DNA of 64,000 nucleotides, taken from the IMG/VR virus record IMGVR_UViG_3300035670_000044, positions 62,001 through 126,000 of that record, one strand, 5' to 3'. Position numbers and translations under genes: made by a program. This stretch comes from a virus. Each line of letters starts with the position of its first letter. Position 1 is the stretch's first letter. The notes beneath the pieces are model-generated. The model was not told the origin of the DNA, did no database searches, and saw nothing but the letters and a program-made list of their open reading frames with translations. Shown here piece by piece: positions 45,010 through 55,500 of the stretch.

Positions 45010-45021
45010 ACCGCAATCACC

Positions 45022-45462
45022 ATGAACGACAACAGTTTTGAAAAACCAAAGGATTGGGGTATTGCCCCGTCTACCAGTTGGGTCTCCGGTACCCCTATCG
45101 GTGAGGTCCGGATGCCGGACTTGGGGGATCCTGGAGCCCATGAAAACTCCTCCGAACGGGTATCGTTTGGGGATGACGAAAAGCCTGCCGGTACCCCCTC
45201 CCTGTGGCAGGGCAAAATGGTCAAGCAGTGCCCGGCCGGAACTTCATCGAAAGGGGGCGTGTGCATGCCGGACCCGAAGTCCGAAGCAACCCCGGAGACA
45301 AAATCCAAAGTGGTGAGCCGGCAGTTTGACCGAGAGGCGGTCAAGGGTGAGGGTAAGGGGCCTTCGGCTGACTCGTTTAAACGGGAAATCCCCAGGGCAC
45401 CCGAAATCGATCCCCAGATTCGCCGGATCACCAAAGAAGGCTACAAAGGGAGAAACAAATGA
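45022..45462 (+). CDS. Hypothetical disordered protein, 146 aa
   Basis: ATG 45022 (ATCACC-ATG), 12 bp after the preceding gene. The product is rich in Pro, Gly, Ser and Lys and probably disordered, with a short KQCPAGTSSKGGVCMPDPKS cysteine loop near residues 72-91. It ends with an ATGA overlap with the next gene, a sign of translational coupling. Function unknown; possibly a scaffold or structural accessory. Confidence 0.5.
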   Translation: MNDNSFEKPKDWGIAPSTSWVSGTPIGEVRMPDLGDPGAHENSSERVSFGDDEKPAGTPSLWQGKMVKQCPAGTSSKGGVCMPDPKSEATPETKSKVVSRQFDREAVKGEGKGPSADSFKREIPRAPEIDPQIRRITKEGYKGRNK

Positions 45463-45689
45463 TCGAAAAGATTCAAAAACCAATCCGGTTCGATAAGGAC
45501 GTAGAAGTGTTGGTTGTGGCCAGGGACGGGGAGAAATTTTTCGTATCTGATTCCGACCCGAGTCTTGACTTGTCGCTCGAGGATATGAAAATCCGCCCGC
45601 TGCTCGAGTGGGCGATGATTACAAACTACCCGATCCGGAAATTCGTGAGGGCGCAGCGCGTGCTCAGCGCCCGGTATTTTGGTGTATAA
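45459..45689 (+). CDS. Hypothetical protein, 76 aa
   Basis: Starts in an ATGA overlap with the previous gene. The 76-residue product is a compact alpha/beta protein (VEVLVVARDGEKFFVSD, then LLEWAMITNYPIRKFVRAQ). Function unknown. It is the last gene before the second GIY-YIG insertion. Confidence 0.55.
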   Translation: MIEKIQKPIRFDKDVEVLVVARDGEKFFVSDSDPSLDLSLEDMKIRPLLEWAMITNYPIRKFVRAQRVLSARYFGV

Positions 45690-45711
45690 GCCCCAACATT
45701 CTATGATTTTG

Positions 45712-45720
45712 TGGTAGGAT
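45712..45720 (+). promoter_or_regulatory. Class B extended -10 (TGGTAGGAT) of GIY-YIG gene 2
   Basis: 19 nt separate it from ATG 45740. A second weak candidate, TATGAT, lies at 45702-45707. Confidence 0.45.
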
Positions 45721-45739
45721 ATGGTCTACCGATGGAGAG

Positions 45740-46537
45740 ATGACTACTTATTACACCTATCGCTCGTTTGAAGAGTTTGATTCCGGGAGATCTTATATCG
45801 GTGTGAGAAAATGCCCGGAAGGTAAAACCCCAGAAACTGATTCGTATCTAGGGTCGTACACTGATAAGACATTTAGTCCTACTGCTAAGGAGATTCTAGG
45901 AGTCTACTACTCCAAAGAAGAGGCTTTGCAGGCAGAGATAGATCTTCACAAAGAATTTGATGTGGCGAGAAATCCCCACTTTTCTAATCGGGCTTGTGCC
46001 ACTAGCACTGGATTTAGTTATGGGATGACCGGTAGAAAGCATACTGAAGGGACTAAAAGAAAGATGAGTGAAGCTAATTCAGGTGAAAATCATTACATGT
46101 ATGGTAAAACAAAAGAGGATCACCGATTGTTCGGGAAAAGTCTTTCTGAGGAGACCAAGGCGAAAATATCTGAAGCGATGTCTGGGGAAAATCACCCCAT
46201 GTATGGTAAAAAAAGTCATATGCACGGTAAGAACCATTCAGAGGAGACCAAGGCAAAAATTTCCGAGGCTAATCTAGGGAGGAAGCTTTCTGAAGAAACC
46301 AGGGAGAAAATTTCCGAGTCGAAGTTGGGAGAAAATAACCCTATGTACGGTAAAACGGGAGAGAATAACCCCAACTACACACCTAGAAACTGGTATCATC
46401 CAGTCCATGGAGAAGTTTTGCAGAAATCCTGTTCTGATTTGGTAAGAATGTTCCCTGAGCAAAATCTCCACGATAGTTCCCTGAGCTGGGTTGCCCTCAA
46501 GAAACGACCTCACCACAAAGGCTGGAAATCGTGCTAG
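45740..46537 (+). CDS. GIY-YIG homing endonuclease 2 with NUMOD3 array
   Basis: The N-terminal part (TYYTYRSFEEFDSGRSYIGV, then AEIDLHKEFDV near 74-84) is a variant of the GIY-YIG nuclease fold, differing from genes 1 and 3. Five or so NUMOD3-type repeats follow (HPMYGK and SEETKAKISEA patterns, residues 95-215), then one (N)WYH....G module ending in HKGW near residue 262. The gene is AT-rich against the background. The stop TAG is part of the TGCTAGCAT promoter of the next gene. Confidence 0.82.
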   Translation: MTTYYTYRSFEEFDSGRSYIGVRKCPEGKTPETDSYLGSYTDKTFSPTAKEILGVYYSKEEALQAEIDLHKEFDVARNPHFSNRACATSTGFSYGMTGRKHTEGTKRKMSEANSGENHYMYGKTKEDHRLFGKSLSEETKAKISEAMSGENHPMYGKKSHMHGKNHSEETKAKISEANLGRKLSEETREKISESKLGENNPMYGKTGENNPNYTPRNWYHPVHGEVLQKSCSDLVRMFPEQNLHDSSLSWVALKKRPHHKGWKSC

Positions 46538-46540
46538 CAT
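46532..46540 (+). promoter_or_regulatory. Class B extended -10 (TGCTAGCAT) before exonuclease gene
   Basis: 21 nt before ATG 46562; it contains the stop codon of GIY-YIG gene 2. A second -10-like CATATAAC lies nearer, at 46546-46553. Confidence 0.5.
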
Positions 46541-46561
46541 CAGGGCATATAACGAACAGTA

Positions 46562-47779
46562 ATGTCCCACCCTCCAACAGATTTGAAAGACCTATGGCTT
46601 GAGTCCGAGCTCGACAACCACCGTCACCTCCCCCTGATCGTCATCGACTTCCGGGTCTACGCCCACCAGATCCACGGATTTACCGAATCAGCCCTGGGAA
46701 TTGTCGGAGAAGACGAAGCCAAGCTCAGGACGGTGGTCCGGGCCCTGTGGGCATACCGCCTCAACCGTGGTATAGACTCTCTACCCGTCCGAGACTTTAC
46801 CGCCGTGGTGGTCGATGACCACAAAGCCCCCTTTGAAGAGGAGGGGATTACAGGATACTGGCGCCATCTAGAAGCTCACAAACTTGGGCTACCAGAGTAC
46901 AAAGGAGGTCGTCCCAGTAAGCCCTCCTTGTTTCCAATTATCCTGGAAGAAGGACTCAAATACGTTCAGTCTCCAGGGTCCAGGTATCACTTCTTCGACA
47001 AAAAATACTACGAGGCTGACGATATAGCCGGAAAAATTGCCCGGATCCAGCGCACTGATCCGGCATTAGATCGTTACGTTTTGCTATCCACTGTGGACGG
47101 TGACTGGCAAGGCCTTGTATCAGATCAACATAAAATAGTTTGGTGCGGCACAGGGCCATGGTTACCAAGAATACGCTGCGAAGCCGAAGTTTGCGACTAC
47201 TACCTCCGAAAAGAAAAACTCCACATCAAGACAGCGAGGGAAACCTACACTGTTAAGGTAGAGGTCGGCGATGCCGGAGACAACCTCCTCCCTGGTACCC
47301 CACTCCGTTTTTTCGACCTGTACGAAGAGGACCCGGTATGGGGCTGGACGGACGGGGAGGAAGCCACCCTTCGAGCTATTATCTCCGACACAAAGCCGTC
47401 CAACCGTCGCGACCATCTGACCAACGCAGCCAGATTCCTCAAATCAATCGGGATGTTCATGCCGGAGATCCCACCCCCGACACCTTACGAGGTCACCTCG
47501 TTCTCAGAGAGGGCTGAGCAGGAGAGGCGCAAAGCGAGGCACCCCGGCCTGAGGGGGCTCAACAAAAAGTACTGCATGGAGATCTCCGACCCCTACCGGT
47601 TCGAGAAATGTGCTAAGGTTGTTACCGATGACAATGCCGCTTTAGAACGGATCAAAGAGTTGGAGGAGCTACGAAAAACTGACCCGGAGAAGCACAACCC
47701 CGGACTTCTTAAGGCTCTTAAAGAGTCTCGCAAAGACTACAAAGCCTCTCTGATCAGATTCTCGGAAACTAATGGCTGA
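46562..47779 (+). CDS. 5'-3' exonuclease / flap endonuclease family, 405 aa
   Basis: Acidic metal-binding residues of the FEN/T4 RNase H type are visible: Asp29 (VIDFRVYAH), Asp85-Asp86 (VVVDDHK), Glu151-x-Asp153-Asp154 (YEADDIA), Asp179 and Asp181 (TVDGDWQGL) and GDAGDNLLPG at 236-245, the helix-hairpin-helix region. It likely removes RNA primers or processes 5' ends during phage replication. It overlaps the helicase gene by 8 bp. The C-terminal 100 residues are a charged helical extension. Confidence 0.82.
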   Translation: MSHPPTDLKDLWLESELDNHRHLPLIVIDFRVYAHQIHGFTESALGIVGEDEAKLRTVVRALWAYRLNRGIDSLPVRDFTAVVVDDHKAPFEEEGITGYWRHLEAHKLGLPEYKGGRPSKPSLFPIILEEGLKYVQSPGSRYHFFDKKYYEADDIAGKIARIQRTDPALDRYVLLSTVDGDWQGLVSDQHKIVWCGTGPWLPRIRCEAEVCDYYLRKEKLHIKTARETYTVKVEVGDAGDNLLPGTPLRFFDLYEEDPVWGWTDGEEATLRAIISDTKPSNRRDHLTNAARFLKSIGMFMPEIPPPTPYEVTSFSERAEQERRKARHPGLRGLNKKYCMEISDPYRFEKCAKVVTDDNAALERIKELEELRKTDPEKHNPGLLKALKESRKDYKASLIRFSETNG

Positions 47780-49607
47780 GAACAATTCGGACAAGGAGTT
47801 AAAAAGTGGCGGTCCTGCTAGTAAATACGCGAAGATCATGTTCTGCATGGAGAATGCAGGGTACTATCTCCGGGTCAACTTGGACTCAAAACTTACATCG
47901 TTTCACGACCTGTACGAGAGGTTTACCCCCTCCGGACCTAACGCTCACCTGGCCCCAAAGGGTATCACATACCCCGACTGGTTCGAGTTTTTGGTGCCTG
48001 CTTCAGAAACCACTCTTGAGACCATCCAAAACGACATCTTGAGTGACGAGTTCTTGCATGATGCCGGTCCGGATGTGCGCGATTTTGCTTTGCCCCTGTT
48101 CATGTACCGATCTGGGAGAGCTAGTGAGGTAACCGACTATGTGTTGGGTGTTGAGAACTTGAAGGCTATCCGTCACAAGAAGCTTGGTGAGGGAACATAC
48201 CGTCTCGGGATAGTGTACGCTCCCGAGTCTATCAAGAACGAGCTGAAAGGTAGAGTGGTCAACGATATTTTCTCTTACGTACCCGAGCTGTCTTGGTTCG
48301 ATGAGAGAATCCAGAAGCTGAAGTTCGAAGACATTATCACCATATTTCCACCGGCTGAAGCCGAAATGTTTAAACTGATTATCGGCAGGGCGTGTGTAGG
48401 CCGTTCAGGTTCTATTCACCCCGGTCACAACGAACCCATCAAACACGGGTTTCGCAAGGCCGGAATCATTGTTGGAGAGCCGGGTGTTGGTAAAACCACC
48501 ATTCTGAATGGGTTGATGAAAGCCATGCAGTATTGTGGATACAATGTGGTGAGTATGGGTGACCTGTCCCACAAGTTCGGTCAAGGTTCGGTTATCAGTT
48601 CGCACCTCGCTTATAACGACGACCTGACACTAGATTCGTTGGAACGTATGCTGAAATCCGCAAGCTTTAAATCTGTGGTCACCGGAGGAACAGAAAAAGT
48701 TGAGAACAAGGGGACCGACGCCATCGAGGTGGTTTCCAATACAGTGATTGTAGCCAACTGTAACGAAATCCGGCCCGAGATATCCTATAGCCTTGATTCC
48801 GGTGCCATTAGCCGACTCGCCCTCATATCCACGTACCGAGCCTACGAGCAGGAGGATATGTCCGAGGCTGCAAAAAGAGACATTCACCCTGTACCCAACA
48901 TTAAGCACCTGTGCAAAACGTTGAGAGTTGATGAGGTCGTGTTATTCATGAGAGTGATGCGTCACTGCACTGACTTCTTTCTGGAGAAAGTGAACTCCGG
49001 TGTCGATGTCCATTACCATAGTGAACAGTTGTTGCCATACCTCCGGATCCAGATACACAAGAATGCCCTCGAGTGTTTTGTGAGGTTCTGTATGTTGTCC
49101 TTCGCCATCCGAAATCAGAAGGGCCAGGGGGACTATTTGCCAGAGCTGACACTAGGGTCCCTAGCAACCATCCTCGAGTCCACTCGGTATATGATGATTG
49201 ACATGAACGCCAACAATCTCCGTCGTAACATGAAAGCTCACTGGGAGAAAGAAAAACGAGAACAGTCTCATCCGTACTGGGCTCAACGAAAGATGCTTAT
49301 CACGAGTGTCGACAAGGCATACGAGATATTCAACAACTACAAGTCCGATAAGGATCTCGGACTTGCTATCGAGTCTGTGTTTACGGCCCTAACTTTGCGT
49401 GACGGATTCTCGATGTCTAAAAAGCCTAGCCATATAGTCCGGGTATGGGAGCAGATTAGGGGGGAGAAGAGGAAGATCTACAGGATGGCTAACGATCTCA
49501 TGGCCAGTATAACCGATCCGGAGGAATTGAAAAAGATCATCGATACATCGAGCCGGTGCACATCAGATTGGCTGTACGACCCCACCTACGACCCTACGAA
49601 AATGTGA
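47772..49607 (+). CDS. Superfamily 3-type replicative helicase, 611 aa
   Basis: Walker A GEPGVGKTT at 235-243, a Walker B-like YNDDLTLDSLE at 281-291, motif C VVSNTVIVANCNE at 320-332 (sensor Asn) and an arginine finger candidate near Arg348 match SF3 helicases of the D5/P4 type. The N-terminal 200 residues show no primase motif; the primase is the next gene. The C-terminal part has a possible winged-helix-like end. Together with the following gene it forms a split primase-helicase. Confidence 0.75.
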   Translation: MAENNSDKELKSGGPASKYAKIMFCMENAGYYLRVNLDSKLTSFHDLYERFTPSGPNAHLAPKGITYPDWFEFLVPASETTLETIQNDILSDEFLHDAGPDVRDFALPLFMYRSGRASEVTDYVLGVENLKAIRHKKLGEGTYRLGIVYAPESIKNELKGRVVNDIFSYVPELSWFDERIQKLKFEDIITIFPPAEAEMFKLIIGRACVGRSGSIHPGHNEPIKHGFRKAGIIVGEPGVGKTTILNGLMKAMQYCGYNVVSMGDLSHKFGQGSVISSHLAYNDDLTLDSLERMLKSASFKSVVTGGTEKVENKGTDAIEVVSNTVIVANCNEIRPEISYSLDSGAISRLALISTYRAYEQEDMSEAAKRDIHPVPNIKHLCKTLRVDEVVLFMRVMRHCTDFFLEKVNSGVDVHYHSEQLLPYLRIQIHKNALECFVRFCMLSFAIRNQKGQGDYLPELTLGSLATILESTRYMMIDMNANNLRRNMKAHWEKEKREQSHPYWAQRKMLITSVDKAYEIFNNYKSDKDLGLAIESVFTALTLRDGFSMSKKPSHIVRVWEQIRGEKRKIYRMANDLMASITDPEELKKIIDTSSRCTSDWLYDPTYDPTKM

Positions 49608-49635
49608 GGGGTGACCTCTTGCTCCGTTTGTTAGC

Positions 49636-50682
49636 ATGGATCTGGGCAGGATACGCCCTAGCCATGGTGAGTATTTTTACTTACTTCTCCCTGAACCTCC
49701 TGTGACCGCTACTATCTCAATCGACTCTGAGAGCTGGGACCACAAGCCCAGCGCAACACTCCAATACAGAAAGGAGAAGGACAAGTACGGAAACCCGAAG
49801 ACGGAAGTACGGGTGTTGGGTGCCCGGCTGGGGACCGACATTGAGACCGTGACCCCGAAACAGCTATCCCGGTGTATTGTTCGTGGCCAAACTTGGTCTC
49901 CGTTTGTGTTCAATATTTGTCCGGACTGGAAGAGACGCCGGAGACAAGAGGGGCTATTTGCCAGTTGTCAAGTACTAGGGGTGGATTATGATGCGGGCGA
50001 CAGCATCGACGGGATTGTTACCACAGCCGAGCAGCTCGGGATCCGGTTCAACATCCTACACCACTCCTTCTCCAGCACACCGGAGCACCCTAAACTCCGT
50101 GGCATCATCTTTCTAGAGGAAGAAGTCACCGATCTGGAGACGGCTAAACTGCTCGCGACAGGTCTGGCATATTCCCTTGGAGGAGACCGGGCTTGCGTGG
50201 ACACGGCCAGATTGTATTTTGGCTCCAGGCCCGACTCCATCGTCCACCTCGACAACGATGTCGTCACTAGCCTGGACACACTGCGGGGACTTGCCGAAGC
50301 GTCCGACGCAGCACGTTACGTCACCACCCGCACCGCTAACGTCAAAGATCACGACCCGGAATGGGGGACCTTGCAGGATCAAAGGGTGCTGTGGTCGAAA
50401 CTGACTCCGGGCAAGCGAGAGTTCGTTAAAAGGAAGATACTCGGGATTTTACGGGAGATCGAATCCTTCAATGGGTCTGATGGGACAAGCCGATACGAGT
50501 GTGTTTGGAAACGCACCAGCCGGATCGCCAGGATGCCCGAGACTGTGGGCAACGTCACCTACGACTGGGTCCTAGAACGCATCAGCAACAACCCTCACTT
50601 CTCGGATTGGGATAAAGACGCTAGCGATATCGTTCGGAACGCTATAGCCTGGAGTCACGATCACGCCGAACCCCCTGTGTAG
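49636..50682 (+). CDS. Archaeo-eukaryotic-type primase (AEP/prim-pol-like), 348 aa
   Basis: The catalytic pattern is visible: hhDhD at LGVDYDAG (Asp117, Asp119), the SxH-like SFSSTPEHPK with His151, and a downstream Asp189 (CVDTARLYFG). These are features of AEP-superfamily primases and prim-pols, common in phages beside SF3 helicases. ATG 49636 overlaps a TGTTAGCAT -10-like box, so the GTG at 49702 is a possible alternative start. It is 28 bp after the helicase. Confidence 0.75.
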   Translation: MDLGRIRPSHGEYFYLLLPEPPVTATISIDSESWDHKPSATLQYRKEKDKYGNPKTEVRVLGARLGTDIETVTPKQLSRCIVRGQTWSPFVFNICPDWKRRRRQEGLFASCQVLGVDYDAGDSIDGIVTTAEQLGIRFNILHHSFSSTPEHPKLRGIIFLEEEVTDLETAKLLATGLAYSLGGDRACVDTARLYFGSRPDSIVHLDNDVVTSLDTLRGLAEASDAARYVTTRTANVKDHDPEWGTLQDQRVLWSKLTPGKREFVKRKILGILREIESFNGSDGTSRYECVWKRTSRIARMPETVGNVTYDWVLERISNNPHFSDWDKDASDIVRNAIAWSHDHAEPPV

Positions 50683-50695
50683 CAGCATATTTCCC

Positions 50696-50714
50696 GTTGA
50701 AAGCCATATAGAAG
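50696..50714 (+). promoter_or_regulatory. Class A element before baseplate/tube-type gene
   Basis: GTTGAAAGCCATATAGAAG, 23 nt from core to GTG 50728. It is among the best matches to the consensus and marks the start of the third virion block. Confidence 0.75.
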
Positions 50715-50727
50715 ACTATATGGTTCT

Positions 50728-52503
50728 GTGGCGGAATTTCCCCCAATCTCTGAGAATTTTACCCCCACCGTATCTTCTCCCGAAGTGTCGTGGGAAAGCG
50801 CCTTAACAACCCCGGTCCAGGGATATGTGGATACCGATGTTTCCGGGTCCTTTGACTCAGATACTTCCGATGAACCCTATGCGTTCCCGTCAGTCAGCGG
50901 GGCCGCCGTCTCTGTAGAACAAAGCCTTAGAAAAATCTCCTTCGTTCCGGGTACATCGGGGCAGATGTCATCGGCCATCGCATATATCCGTTACTGGTCC
51001 CGTAGGGGTACACAACAGAAGACAGCCGTGAGGGACAATCCCGTAAACGGGGCCGTCTCCGACCCTCAAGACGCCCTTCTGAGCCAGATAAACGCCCTGT
51101 CGTATGGCACCGATCTGGACCTGGGGCTCTCAATCCAGCCTCCCTCGCAACCAGGACCGGCGCTGACCATTCCCACTAACACGGCGTACCAGAGTCGCCC
51201 CAGGCAACCCGTGCCGACTCCCACCTCCCCCGCCGGCCCGTCATCCCTAAACCGTCTCGGATCGATCTTCAGCGCCAATCCGGGGGGAGTGACGGCCCCG
51301 GCCTGGGCCAACCCGTTCGCCTCCCAACCAGCCTCCCCGTCACCCGACAACGCCGTCTGGCAGTTTCTATTCAACCCGGAGGAGTTACAACTATCGTCGG
51401 GTCCGGACTTCAACCGGGCTGAGACTTGGGGCGTGTCGGACCCCGCCAATAGCGGCCAGCCGTTATCTTGGCGCAGTAATAAGAACCGCAAGCTGACATT
51501 CGGCAAAGTGCTGTTGCACGGGTATACGTTTGGGCGGAGAGTCGATAGCCTTGAAAAGGGCCTGCAGCAGTTGTTTCTCGCTCGGGATGGAGAAAATGGG
51601 GCTGACGGTCCTCCGGTCCTCGAGTTCGTGTGGGGTCAGCGCGTATTCGGGCCCTGCGTAATCCAGAATATCCAAGTTCGGGAGAAAGCGTGGGACAAAG
51701 GCCTTCTGGTCAATGCCGAGGTGTCCTTCGAACTGGAGCAAGTCCCGGAGTGGACCATTAATGACGAGTTTGTGGATGTGCTGAGGCCGGGACGACAGTC
51801 AACGGTCAACGATCCGACAGTTGTGAGTCAAACCGCCCCTGGTGAAGGGAGTGTCGATGACGATGAGGAGAGAGAGCCACCAAAAACTGCCCCTGAAACC
51901 TCCCCACAGACAGGTTTAGACCCCACCCTTTGTAACTTTGCTGTTCAACAAAGTAAAATATTCCAAGGGTTGTTCAAAAGAGCTGATGCACTGCTAAAAA
52001 TTACTTTTTTTGATCCGTCTTTGCTTACCCAAAAGTCCGAGTTAGATTCTGTCCTTAGGGGATTTTTAAACGCAAAATCTAATTTTTATTCAAGATCACA
52101 AGAGGTGGGTAAATCTGTAGACTCTAAGTTAAATAACAACGGGTGCGTACGAAATAAATACCAAGATACAATCAGAAAAATTAACTCTGAGAGCGGCTCT
52201 GAAGATCAGAAAAAAGTACAAGCTTTAAAATTTGCACACGGTTGCATAAAGGAGACAAAACAGTATATTGATGACTGGCAACAAACATCTCCTAAATGTA
52301 AAGCTCAGAGGGTATCTGGTCAACAGTTAAAAAAATTTAAGGAAAAACAGGCCAAATTAAATAAACAGTGCGAGCAGATTAAGCCGGGAAAATCTTGTTC
52401 TGGTTTTCCAAACCTTGGTGAAAGAACCCTGTCAAAATGCAATTCCGGAAAAACTCTGGTATGTGTCAGAAATACCTGGCAATTGAAGTACCCTAGGGGA
52501 TAA
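50728..52503 (+). CDS. Baseplate/tube-adaptor protein of CIS-tube type, 591 aa
   Basis: GTG start fixed by the class A element. Residues about 210-345 (WQFLFNPEELQLS, then KLTFGKVLLHGYTFG and a CVIQNIQVREKAW-type end) match the contractile-injection tube/LysM-adaptor family that connects tube and baseplate. The N-terminal 200 residues are Pro/Ser-rich. From about 51900 the DNA becomes clearly AT-rich and codes a Lys- and Cys-rich helical extension (residues about 395-591) unlike the rest, which looks like an acquired cassette. It is followed directly by the tape-measure gene. Confidence 0.65.
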   Translation: MAEFPPISENFTPTVSSPEVSWESALTTPVQGYVDTDVSGSFDSDTSDEPYAFPSVSGAAVSVEQSLRKISFVPGTSGQMSSAIAYIRYWSRRGTQQKTAVRDNPVNGAVSDPQDALLSQINALSYGTDLDLGLSIQPPSQPGPALTIPTNTAYQSRPRQPVPTPTSPAGPSSLNRLGSIFSANPGGVTAPAWANPFASQPASPSPDNAVWQFLFNPEELQLSSGPDFNRAETWGVSDPANSGQPLSWRSNKNRKLTFGKVLLHGYTFGRRVDSLEKGLQQLFLARDGENGADGPPVLEFVWGQRVFGPCVIQNIQVREKAWDKGLLVNAEVSFELEQVPEWTINDEFVDVLRPGRQSTVNDPTVVSQTAPGEGSVDDDEEREPPKTAPETSPQTGLDPTLCNFAVQQSKIFQGLFKRADALLKITFFDPSLLTQKSELDSVLRGFLNAKSNFYSRSQEVGKSVDSKLNNNGCVRNKYQDTIRKINSESGSEDQKKVQALKFAHGCIKETKQYIDDWQQTSPKCKAQRVSGQQLKKFKEKQAKLNKQCEQIKPGKSCSGFPNLGERTLSKCNSGKTLVCVRNTWQLKYPRG

Positions 52504-52510
52504 ATAAAAC

Positions 52511-55500
52511 ATGGCAATATCCAACCTCAATCTCAACGTAACGGCCAACACGGCCCGCGCCCTCGCCGACTTTAACAAGTTCTCGAGATCACTCGACAAT
52601 AAGTTCCTGGTTAGCGGACTGAAGCTTGATGTGGTCCGTAGCGCCCTCAGCCAGATCAACCGGGACTTCCAGCGGGCTATCGGTGAGCAAGGACTAGCGA
52701 GTGCCTCGTCTCTGCGGGCGGCCCAGAACCAAGCCGCGTTGTTGACCCAAACCTTTAAAGGTTTTGCGTCCGAGTCGGCGCTAGCCATCACCACCAACAT
52801 CGGCACTGCGTTGAACAAGGTGGCGGTGACCGCTGGCGGCACCATGAAAGACGTCCAGAAGACCTTGCTGGCGACCCCGTTCATATCGACTCGCCTCAGC
52901 GAAGATGTCCATCTTGGATTGAGCAAGGGGGTACTGGACTTCCAGAAAAATATTCGCCGGGCCGGACTGGGTGATAACTTTGGCGGTGTAGCTCAGCAAT
53001 TCCTTATGGGGACCAGGACCACCATGCAAATGGTGCAGTCTGGCAATCCGCTCGAGATGTTCCTGGGGTCCGAGCTAATCAAGCGTGGTGCGGGTGTAGG
53101 GGAGATTGCTAATCCGGAGATACGCAGCAAGCTCCTCAACATGATTGTTGGGGACAAGGATCTGGCCGACCAGCTCGAGATTGCTGCGAGACGGGCAGCA
53201 GGTTTCCGGATCATTCTGGAGGATATGAATTCCAGGCTGTTTAACCCGGAGTCCGGAGTATTTGGGTCGTTGAGGAAGGTTGTGGATTCGGCCGGGAAAT
53301 CCACCACGATGTTTGATGAGGTAGAGAAGTTAGTCGGGCAGGTTTTTGGTGACAACGGCCTGTTCGCCACCCTAGTCAAGTCGTTCCGATCCGTGTTCGG
53401 CTCTGGAGACCCGATGAGGCCGTTTATCGACGGGGTCCAGTTCATGACCCGGATCTTTAAGTCGATTACCGATTACTTTAATACGCCGGGGTTCAAGGCC
53501 GTACTCGGGTACGTCAAGGACATCGTCGACCGGGTCACCAGTGTGTTTACCGGCATTTATCAGCAGATAAGGAGTGGTGGGTTCAACGCAGTAGATATTA
53601 CCCGCACCATTGGGGAGATCGGGAACTCGATACGTGGGTATATCCGCCAATTCGGTGAAGCCATTCGGAACAAGAATGTGTCGGGAGAGAGTGGATTTGC
53701 GGGAGATATCCTCGGGACGTTGGTCGAGGAGGTAGGCCGCACCGCAGTAGTCCTCATCAAAGAGCTGTTGATGACCCTGGTGGACAAGGTGCCGGAAATT
53801 GCCACGGCCGTGTTGCCATCTATCAACAAAGGTATCAATGCCATGTTTACCGAGATCTTCGGAAACGGGTTGGTTGGTAAAGTGGTCAAGATGGTCCTAG
53901 GATTTGTTCCCGGCCCGATTGGTATGATTGCCAGGGCCAGCTCTGTTGGAGATGTAACAGGTGGGGGTGGTAATATCCTAAGCATGCTGGCGATGGGTGC
54001 CGGCGCCCTGCTGGGTCCTGGGGCGATGTTGGGACTCGGTCGTGGTGCTATGGGGGCAGGGACATTCGCCAGACAAGTCTCTTCTCAGAGGGGGAGATTC
54101 TCACTGCTAAACGCCATGGGAGATAGGGCGTACGGGTTTGAGACCAACCTGAACCGCCGCCTGTTCCTAGATGACCCCCTGACTGGTGCAAATAGGTTTA
54201 GCCCGCTCTCGAGGGGGATTGTAGATCGGCTATCCGGCAGGATTCGTCCCTCCACCTCCTTCGCATCGGTAAACCCTAATTTCTACTCCTCATCCCAAAA
54301 TCCAAATTTTTTCCCCTCGTCTATAAATCCCCTTTACGGGCCCTCTTCTATACTCCCACCCAGATCCCCTTGGCATGATAGGATAAGACTTCCGGGGTAC
54401 CAGGTAGGAGGTCCATCTTCTGAGCTGGGCAGGATAACTCCTGAGTCTAGCATGTTTAACCCCATGTTTGGCGGATACATGACTCCCCAGGAGAAATTTA
54501 TGCGTGGGGAAAAACTGAGAAGGGACTCCCTTATCAGGAGAGGAATGATTAATGTTCCAGAAAGGATTGGTGGAAGATTCTCCATATTGGGTAGAATAAC
54601 TAGGGAATCCAGCATGTTTGTACCTAGAACCTCTAGCGGTCTACCTTCCCCACGAGGTAGAGGGGTAACTCAATACACAGGGGTTATTGGTCCTCAGCCA
54701 CATAATTACGATTGGGCTTATGCCCCTGACTATGGAGGAGTAGGGGGAGGAGGTGACTATGCCCCATTCATAGAGTCCTCGTCAATTACACCGCGAGAAA
54801 GACTCACCAGTGCCAGGTCCCGAATAGGCAGAAGGTTTGGAACTGCAGCCCTGATCGGGGGGACTTTAGCTGCTGTTCTGGGGACTTCGGCACAAGCTTC
54901 TACTGGGGCAGGGGGGATCGATAGCACTTCCATGATTCAAAATCTCCTGATGTCTGGGGGAGGTGCCGCAATGGCTTTTGGCCCGTGGGGTGCGGCTATT
55001 GGTGGCATTATGATGGCCGGTTCTGCGTTGATGGACAAGGGTGTCCGGGATGGGGTCGGAACATTCATCTCCGGTCTAGGGAATACAATGAAGGCGTTTG
55101 GAGCCGGGATTGTCACCGGCATAACCGAATTTGGGAACGGCCTGCTCTCGGCCCTGAGCTCACTCCCCAAAATGGCATCGGGCGTGATGCAAGCTATTTA
55201 CAACACACTCCCGCCCCCAATCAAAGCTGGTGTGGGGTTCTTAAATACCGCGTGGAGTGGCGTTACTGGATTCGTATCCCGACTCAACATCCCAAGTCCG
55301 TTCTATGCCGGCAAAGACTATGCCGGTCCGGCCATGGCCCTCGAGGCCCGGATGAGTGGTCGCCGCCCCATGGTTGTTAACGATGGGGAGTTTGTCATTC
55401 CCCGCGACGGATTCCCGACACTAGCCGGCTTAGTTGGCGATAACCTCCGGAGTACCGGAGCCATGAACCACGGTACTTCCCAGCCGATCCAGGTCAATGT

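Noticed and set aside
44769-45434. 221-codon minus-strand frame
   Set aside because: Covers two plus-strand genes that tile well and share an ATGA overlap with a third; no minus-strand promoter.
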